In this document: one piece after another, positions 42,033-45,223 of the stretch
Numbering within the stretch: the first letter of the stretch is position 1
How the letters are laid out: the number at the start of each line of letters is the position of its first letter
Assembly: GCA_016189905.1 (NCBI GenBank)
Contig: JACPRP010000028.1
Location: 1 to 45,223 of the forward strand
Reading direction: 5' to 3'
DNA length: 45,223 bases
Source: Chloroflexota bacterium
GTDB lineage: Bacteria; Chloroflexota; UBA6077; FW602-bin22; JACPRP01
Translations under genes and position numbers: made by a program
Notes under the pieces: generated by a model
Told to the model about the DNA's origin: nothing
Database searches by the model: none
What the model saw: only the letters and a program-made list of their open reading frames with translations

Positions 42033-42458
42033 ATGGCGAAGAAGGTCAAGGCAATCATTAAGCTACAGATTCCCGCCGGCAAAGCGACCCCAGCGCCCCC
42101 GGTCGGCCCGGCCCTGGGCCAGCATGGCGTGAACATCATGGGGTTCTGCAAGGAGTACAACGAGCGAACCGCGGCGCAAGCCGGATTGGTAATCCCGGTG
42201 GAGATCACGGTCTTCGAGGACCGTTCTTTTACGTTTATTACGAAGACACCACCCGCGGCGGACCTCTTGAAGAAGGCCGCTGGTGTCGAAAAGGGTGGGG
42301 GCGCCGTGAAGCCCGCTAAGGCCGGAACGGTTACCCGCAAACAGGTACGCGAGATCGCCGAGCAAAAGATGCGGGATCTCAACGCTGTCGACGTCGAGGC
42401 GGCGATGCGCATGGTCGAGGGGACTGCCCGCAGCATGGGCATATCGGTCGAAGAATAG
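42033..42458 (+). CDS. rplK: Ribosomal protein L11
   Basis: 141 residues, the normal length. The N-terminal [20 protein letters not shown] and [18 protein letters not shown] are diagnostic. The C-terminal RNA-binding domain has [15 protein letters not shown] and ends in the family's M-x-G-x-x motif ([10 protein letters not shown]). It binds the GTPase-centre 23S rRNA. Ribosome site AGGAG precedes the ATG. Confidence 0.98.
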   Translation: MAKKVKAIIKLQIPAGKATPAPPVGPALGQHGVNIMGFCKEYNERTAAQAGLVIPVEITVFEDRSFTFITKTPPAADLLKKAAGVEKGGGAVKPAKAGTVTRKQVREIAEQKMRDLNAVDVEAAMRMVEGTARSMGISVEE

Positions 42459-42526
42459 TCCTTTCGTTTAACCAGCGCTTCACAACGTGGGAGGGCGAGA
42501 CCCGCTAATACCACAAGGAGGAAACA

Positions 42527-43243
42527 ATGTCGAATCACGGAAAGAAGTATCTAGAAGCCGCCAAGCTCGTTGAGCCTGGCAAACCTTATGCTCCGAAAGA
42601 GGCCATAGACCTCGTAAGGAAAACCTCGTATACCAAATTTGATGCCACGGTAGAGCTGCACTTGCGAATGGGTGTCGATCCGCGCCACGCCGATCAGATG
42701 GTGCGCGGCGTCGCCCTGCTGCCCAACGGACTGGGCAAGACGGTGCGAGTGCTGGTCTTCGCGCAAGGCGAGGCCGCTAAGATCGCCGAGGACGCCGGCG
42801 CCGATTTCGTCGGCAGCGATGATCTGATTAAAAAGATCGAGGGCGGATGGTTCGACTTCGACGTAGCTATAGCGACGCCGGATATGATGGGCAAGGTCGG
42901 TAAGCTGGGTAAGCTGCTGGGCCGCCGTGGCCTGATGCCCAATCCTAAGTCGGGGACGATCGTCAATCAGCCCGACCTGCCACGCGCCATTCGCGATGCG
43001 CGCAAAGGTCGTGTCGAGTTCAGGGTCGATAAGACCTCTCTGATCCACGTGCCTATCGGCAAGGTGAGCTTTGACGAAGAGAAGCTACTGGAGAACCTGG
43101 CGACGCTGATCGACGCGGTGCAGAAGGCCAAGCCGAGTGGGGCTAAGGGACAATACGTGCGCAATGCCACGATAACCGCGACGATGGGCCCCGGCGTTAA
43201 GCTGGATTTGCCGCAGACACTATCGCTGGCAGCAGCGGCATAA
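42527..43243 (+). CDS. rplA: Ribosomal protein L1
   Basis: 238 residues, normal length, with AAGGAGG before the ATG. Family blocks include [34 protein letters not shown] and [12 protein letters not shown]1 binds 23S rRNA at the stalk and, in many bacteria, represses its own operon mRNA. It is 68 bp after rplK and is followed by the L10 leader. Confidence 0.98.
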   Translation: MSNHGKKYLEAAKLVEPGKPYAPKEAIDLVRKTSYTKFDATVELHLRMGVDPRHADQMVRGVALLPNGLGKTVRVLVFAQGEAAKIAEDAGADFVGSDDLIKKIEGGWFDFDVAIATPDMMGKVGKLGKLLGRRGLMPNPKSGTIVNQPDLPRAIRDARKGRVEFRVDKTSLIHVPIGKVSFDEEKLLENLATLIDAVQKAKPSGAKGQYVRNATITATMGPGVKLDLPQTLSLAAAA

Positions 43244-43299
43244 CGCGTTGCCAGAATCCTGTGCATTGCACAGGTGAGTGAACGAACATTCGAAAAGAT

Positions 43300-43430
43300 A
43301 ATACCAAGCGAAAGCGCCGTAGACAGCGGGTGTGCTCTGTCGTACCGGAGGTTTGACAGAGTCTTAAACACGAAATCCTGAGATGCGAAGAGAGCATCCG
43401 GACAGGCCTGCCGAGGCAAACGAGATGCAC
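43300..43430 (+). ncRNA. Ribosomal protein L10 leader
   Basis: The sequence GCGCCGTAGACAGCGGGTG pairs with the late CCTGCCGAGGC, as in the L10 (RF00557-type) leader that lets L10(L12)4 repress rplJL. The position, between rplA and rplJ, is as expected. The edges are approximate. Confidence 0.8.
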
Positions 43431-43549
43431 GGTCGAGCTTACGCTGGCACTTCCGAACGGGTTAAAGTAGCGTGTAAACTTATCTGCACGTTACTGCGAT
43501 CGGGAAGTGTCAGCCCGGCGAGCGCCGTGTCGGCACTGGCAACAGCCTG

Positions 43550-43582
43550 AGCCCTCGCGTCTACGACACGCGAGGGCTTTTT
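43550..43582 (+). terminator. Attenuator in rplJ leader
   Basis: AGCCCTCGCGT, a 7-base loop and ACGCGAGGGCT form a perfect 11-bp stem followed by TTTT (the arm's last T makes a run of five). It lies between the L10 leader and rplJ and so is probably an attenuator controlled by L10. Confidence 0.85.
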
Positions 43583-43605
43583 GTTATCTGCAATATCAGG
43601 CATGG

Positions 43606-43672
43606 TAGGGGCGGGTTTGAAACCCCCGCCTGGGGGTCGGTTGCAAGATAACCCCTGACGAAGAATGCTTCA
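43606..43672. repeat. Hairpin repeat before rplJ
   Basis: GGGGCGGGTTTGAAACCCCC begins an imperfect hairpin, and the following cctgggggtcgg...cccctgacg resembles the segment after the hairpin at 44284-44312. It belongs to the same class of dispersed palindromic repeats. Confidence 0.5.
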
Positions 43673-43692
43673 CTGCAGGAGGGAGGTGAGTA

Positions 43693-44217
43693 ATGGTTAC
43701 TAAGAAAAAGTATGAGGACGTCGACGAGCTGACTGATATGCTTTCGAAAAGCGAGTTCACAGTCCTGACCGACTATCGCGGACTGACGGTCAGCGAGCTG
43801 GCGAAGTTGCGCAAGCAGTTGCGCGAGGCAGGCGTCGAGTACCACGTGGCAAAGAACACGTTGTTGCACCTGGCCGCGGAACGCGCGGGCTATCCAGACA
43901 TAGATGCGCTGCTGGCCGGCCCGACGGCCATCGCCGTCGCCCACGATGATGCTTCGAAGGCGGCCAAGATCTTGAGAGACTACGCTCGTACGTCCAAGGT
44001 TTTCAGTATCAAAGGCGGCGTGCTGTCGAAGCGAGTGTTGAGCGAAGACGAGGTCGGGGTGGTCGCCGATCTGCCGCGGCGTGATGTCCTGGTTGGCAAA
44101 GTGCTCGGCACCATGCAGGCGCCGATCGTCAACCTGGTTGGGGTGCTCAGCGGCCCGACCCGGGGCCTGGCCTACGTGCTCCAGGCAAGGATCAAGCAAC
44201 TGGAAGGCGCCGCCTGA
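43693..44217 (+). CDS. rplJ: Ribosomal protein L10
   Basis: 174 residues, with GGAGGGAGG before the ATG. The N-terminal FTVLTDYRGLTVSELAKLRK and VEYHVAKNTLLHLAAE are the L10 blocks. The C-terminal helix (LARGLAYVLQARIKQLEG-like) binds L12 dimers. It forms the base of the ribosomal stalk and represses its own mRNA through the leader at 43300. There are 233 bp, filled by palindromic repeats, before rplL. Confidence 0.97.
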   Translation: MVTKKKYEDVDELTDMLSKSEFTVLTDYRGLTVSELAKLRKQLREAGVEYHVAKNTLLHLAAERAGYPDIDALLAGPTAIAVAHDDASKAAKILRDYARTSKVFSIKGGVLSKRVLSEDEVGVVADLPRRDVLVGKVLGTMQAPIVNLVGVLSGPTRGLAYVLQARIKQLEGAA

Positions 44218-44450
44218 CGCGTGTTGCGACACTACTTAGCGACCTGGCGTTATTGTAGGGGCGTCCTTCCGCTGAAGGACGCCCTGCCTGGGGGGCGGCC
44301 AATAATCCCTGACGGAAACTGCTGTAATGCCGCGTGAATATTCGTAGCGCGGTCCGACGCTTCGGACCGCAGGGGTCGGGCGGGGGATAGGCCCTCGCGC
44401 TACTGGCCCGAGTAGAGCAAATCTAAGTGGTTTATATAACGGAGGTAGAA
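44218..44450. repeat. Palindromic repeats between rplJ and rplL
   Basis: Two hairpins fill the gap. GGGCGTCCTTC-cgct-GAAGGACGCCC is at 44259-44284, with the same core as 30534-30553. GCGGTCCGA-cgct-TCGGACCGC is at 44349-44370, with outer arms GTAGCGC and GCGCTAC. Non-coding repeats within an rplJL operon are unusual and might weaken or process the transcript. Confidence 0.7.
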
Positions 44451-44831
44451 GTGACTAAAGACGAGTTAATCGCCGAAATTGAGAAAATGAGTGTTCTGGA
44501 GCTGTCGGAGCTCGTGAAAGCGTTGGAGGAGAAATTCGGTGTTTCCGCTGCCGCGCCGGTAGCTGTCGCCGCCGCTCCCGCCGCCGCTGCCGCCGCCCCC
44601 GCCGCCGCCGCTGAAGAGAAGACCGAGTTCGACGTGATCCTGAAGGAGATCGGGCCGAACAAGATCAACGTGATCAAGGCCGTGCGCGAGATCACGCAGC
44701 TCGGGCTCAAAGAGGCCAAGGACCTGGTCGAGGCCGCTCCCAAGCCGATCAAGGAAGGCGTGACCAAAGACGAAGCCGAGTCGCTGCGCAAGAAGATCGA
44801 GGAAACCGGCGCTGTCGTCGAGGTAAAGTAG
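44451..44831 (+). CDS. rplL: Ribosomal protein L7/L12
   Basis: About 126 residues starting at GTG 44451, fixed by GGAGG 5 bp upstream. The N-terminal dimerisation domain is [20 protein letters not shown]. The hinge is Ala-rich ([20 protein letters not shown]), longer than average. The C-terminal domain has [20 protein letters not shown] and [19 protein letters not shown], which bind translation factors. It is last in the operon before a strong terminator. Confidence 0.98.
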   Translation: MTKDELIAEIEKMSVLELSELVKALEEKFGVSAAAPVAVAAAPAAAAAAPAAAAEEKTEFDVILKEIGPNKINVIKAVREITQLGLKEAKDLVEAAPKPIKEGVTKDEAESLRKKIEETGAVVEVK

Positions 44832-44888
44832 CACGCATTTTCACCGTTTGCCGGACCCAACCACCCTTTGGCGCACCGGCTCACTACC

Positions 44889-44924
44889 ATAAGGGACGAT
44901 CATCCAGTCGTCCCTTATACTTTT
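44889..44924 (+). terminator. Terminator of ribosomal operon
   Basis: ATAAGGGACGA, an 8-base loop and its exact complement TCGTCCCTTAT form an 11-bp stem followed by ACTTTT, 58 bp after rplL. Confidence 0.85.
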
Positions 44925-44937
44925 CCCCTCCCATTCC

Positions 44938-45043
44938 ATAGCGTTTGGTGAAAAGAACGAGCTAATATCCGGGCAGTGTGGGGGCGACTGGCAGTCGCCC
45001 TCAGCAGAGAACCGAGTGGTCAATATTAACACAAACCGCTGTA
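44938..45043. mobile_element. MITE-like repeat, copy 3
   Basis: The shortest copy of the 17475/26169 family. The ends are ATAGCGTTTGGTG and ACAAACCGCTGTA. It has a single GGCGACTG-G-CAGTCGCC hairpin and the shared CAGCAGAGAACCGAG. Confidence 0.75.
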
Positions 45044-45223
45044 AACGGAAACTGCCATAAGGCAGATAGCAGGGCTTATGCATTCTAACTACGGCGCTAC
45101 GATCCTTTGAGCATAACAGCCAAAAATGTAGCCGCAGGCTGCAGCCTGCGCGTGCCTCGGCGTCAGAACTGGGACAGGCGCGCGTAAGTGGGCTTGTCAT
45201 CTAACGAACAGGCCCGCGCACCA

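Larger units (their letters stand above)
44832..45223. other. Gene-free region at window end
   Basis: Contains a terminator (44889), a MITE-like copy (44938) and a palindrome GCAGGCTGCAGCCTGC near 45133. No credible ORF was seen. Confidence 0.5.

Noticed and set aside
41336-42538. 400-codon frame antisense to nusG and rplK
   Set aside because: It is opposite essential genes, with no domain; a shadow.

Overview
This window comes from a GC-rich bacterial chromosome with strong Shine-Dalgarno sites and frequent GTG and TTG starts. The gene set (archaeal-type type II GAPDH, a TreT-like trehalose synthase, CbtBA under a B12 riboswitch, UbiB/HtpX, a hom-thrC-thrB cluster beside secE-nusG-rplKAJL) fits an uncultivated Chloroflexota or a related deep lineage. 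That placement is an inference and is not proven by any marker here.

Layout. 1-2.37 kb is the integrase end of an integrated element: a DnaB-like helicase fragment, a small XRE repressor, a tyrosine integrase and four 34-35 bp-spaced repeats abutting the 3' end of tRNA-Gly(CCC). 2.5-9.1 kb holds ordinary chromosomal genes: two small unknowns, a BCAM0308-type zinc-ribbon protein, an APC permease/small coiled-coil/SPFH operon, an alpha/beta hydrolase and a DUF401 membrane protein. 9.2-14.9 kb is a leftward operon of overlapping genes: lon, a FlgD-Ig lipoprotein and two family 2 glycosyltransferases, one of which carries a repeat-derived in-frame insert. 15-19.4 kb has a DUF72 gene and a leftward operon (Ycf48-like BNR protein, CcdA-like protein, Met-rich PepSY-like protein, double-SHOCT protein). 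19.5-25.7 kb has a GNAT protein, UbiB, HtpX and an OmpR-type two-component system. 25.7-26.3 kb is a repeat nest with 12-bp tandem repeats, a decayed UbiB copy and two MITE-like elements. 26.3-28.7 kb has type II GAPDH and TreT.

28.8-37.4 kb is an envelope and metal-handling region, and the most interesting part: a SHOCT protein, a GGHH lipoprotein, an HMA membrane protein with a CCAHH motif, a CopD-like protein, a UreH/NiCoT-like transporter, a B12 riboswitch with terminator and cbtBA, a truncated rhodanese, TlpA, an Lgt-like paralogue that appears to lack catalytic residues, and small membrane proteins. Two transcription units in it share a duplicated promoter and leader. 37.7-41.0 kb is hom-thrC-thrB. 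41.0-44.9 kb is secE-nusG-rplK-rplA, an L10 leader with attenuator, then rplJ-rplL, with palindromic repeats inserted within the ribosomal operon.

How it works together: the 16-19 kb and 28.8-37 kb regions both combine SHOCT proteins, exported metal-ligand proteins (Met-rich or His/Cys-rich) and thiol-redox membrane partners (CcdA-like, TlpA). I infer an extracytoplasmic metal and thiol system, possibly for copper or cobalt. Dispersed MITE-like and hairpin repeats are spread through the window, including inside two coding sequences.
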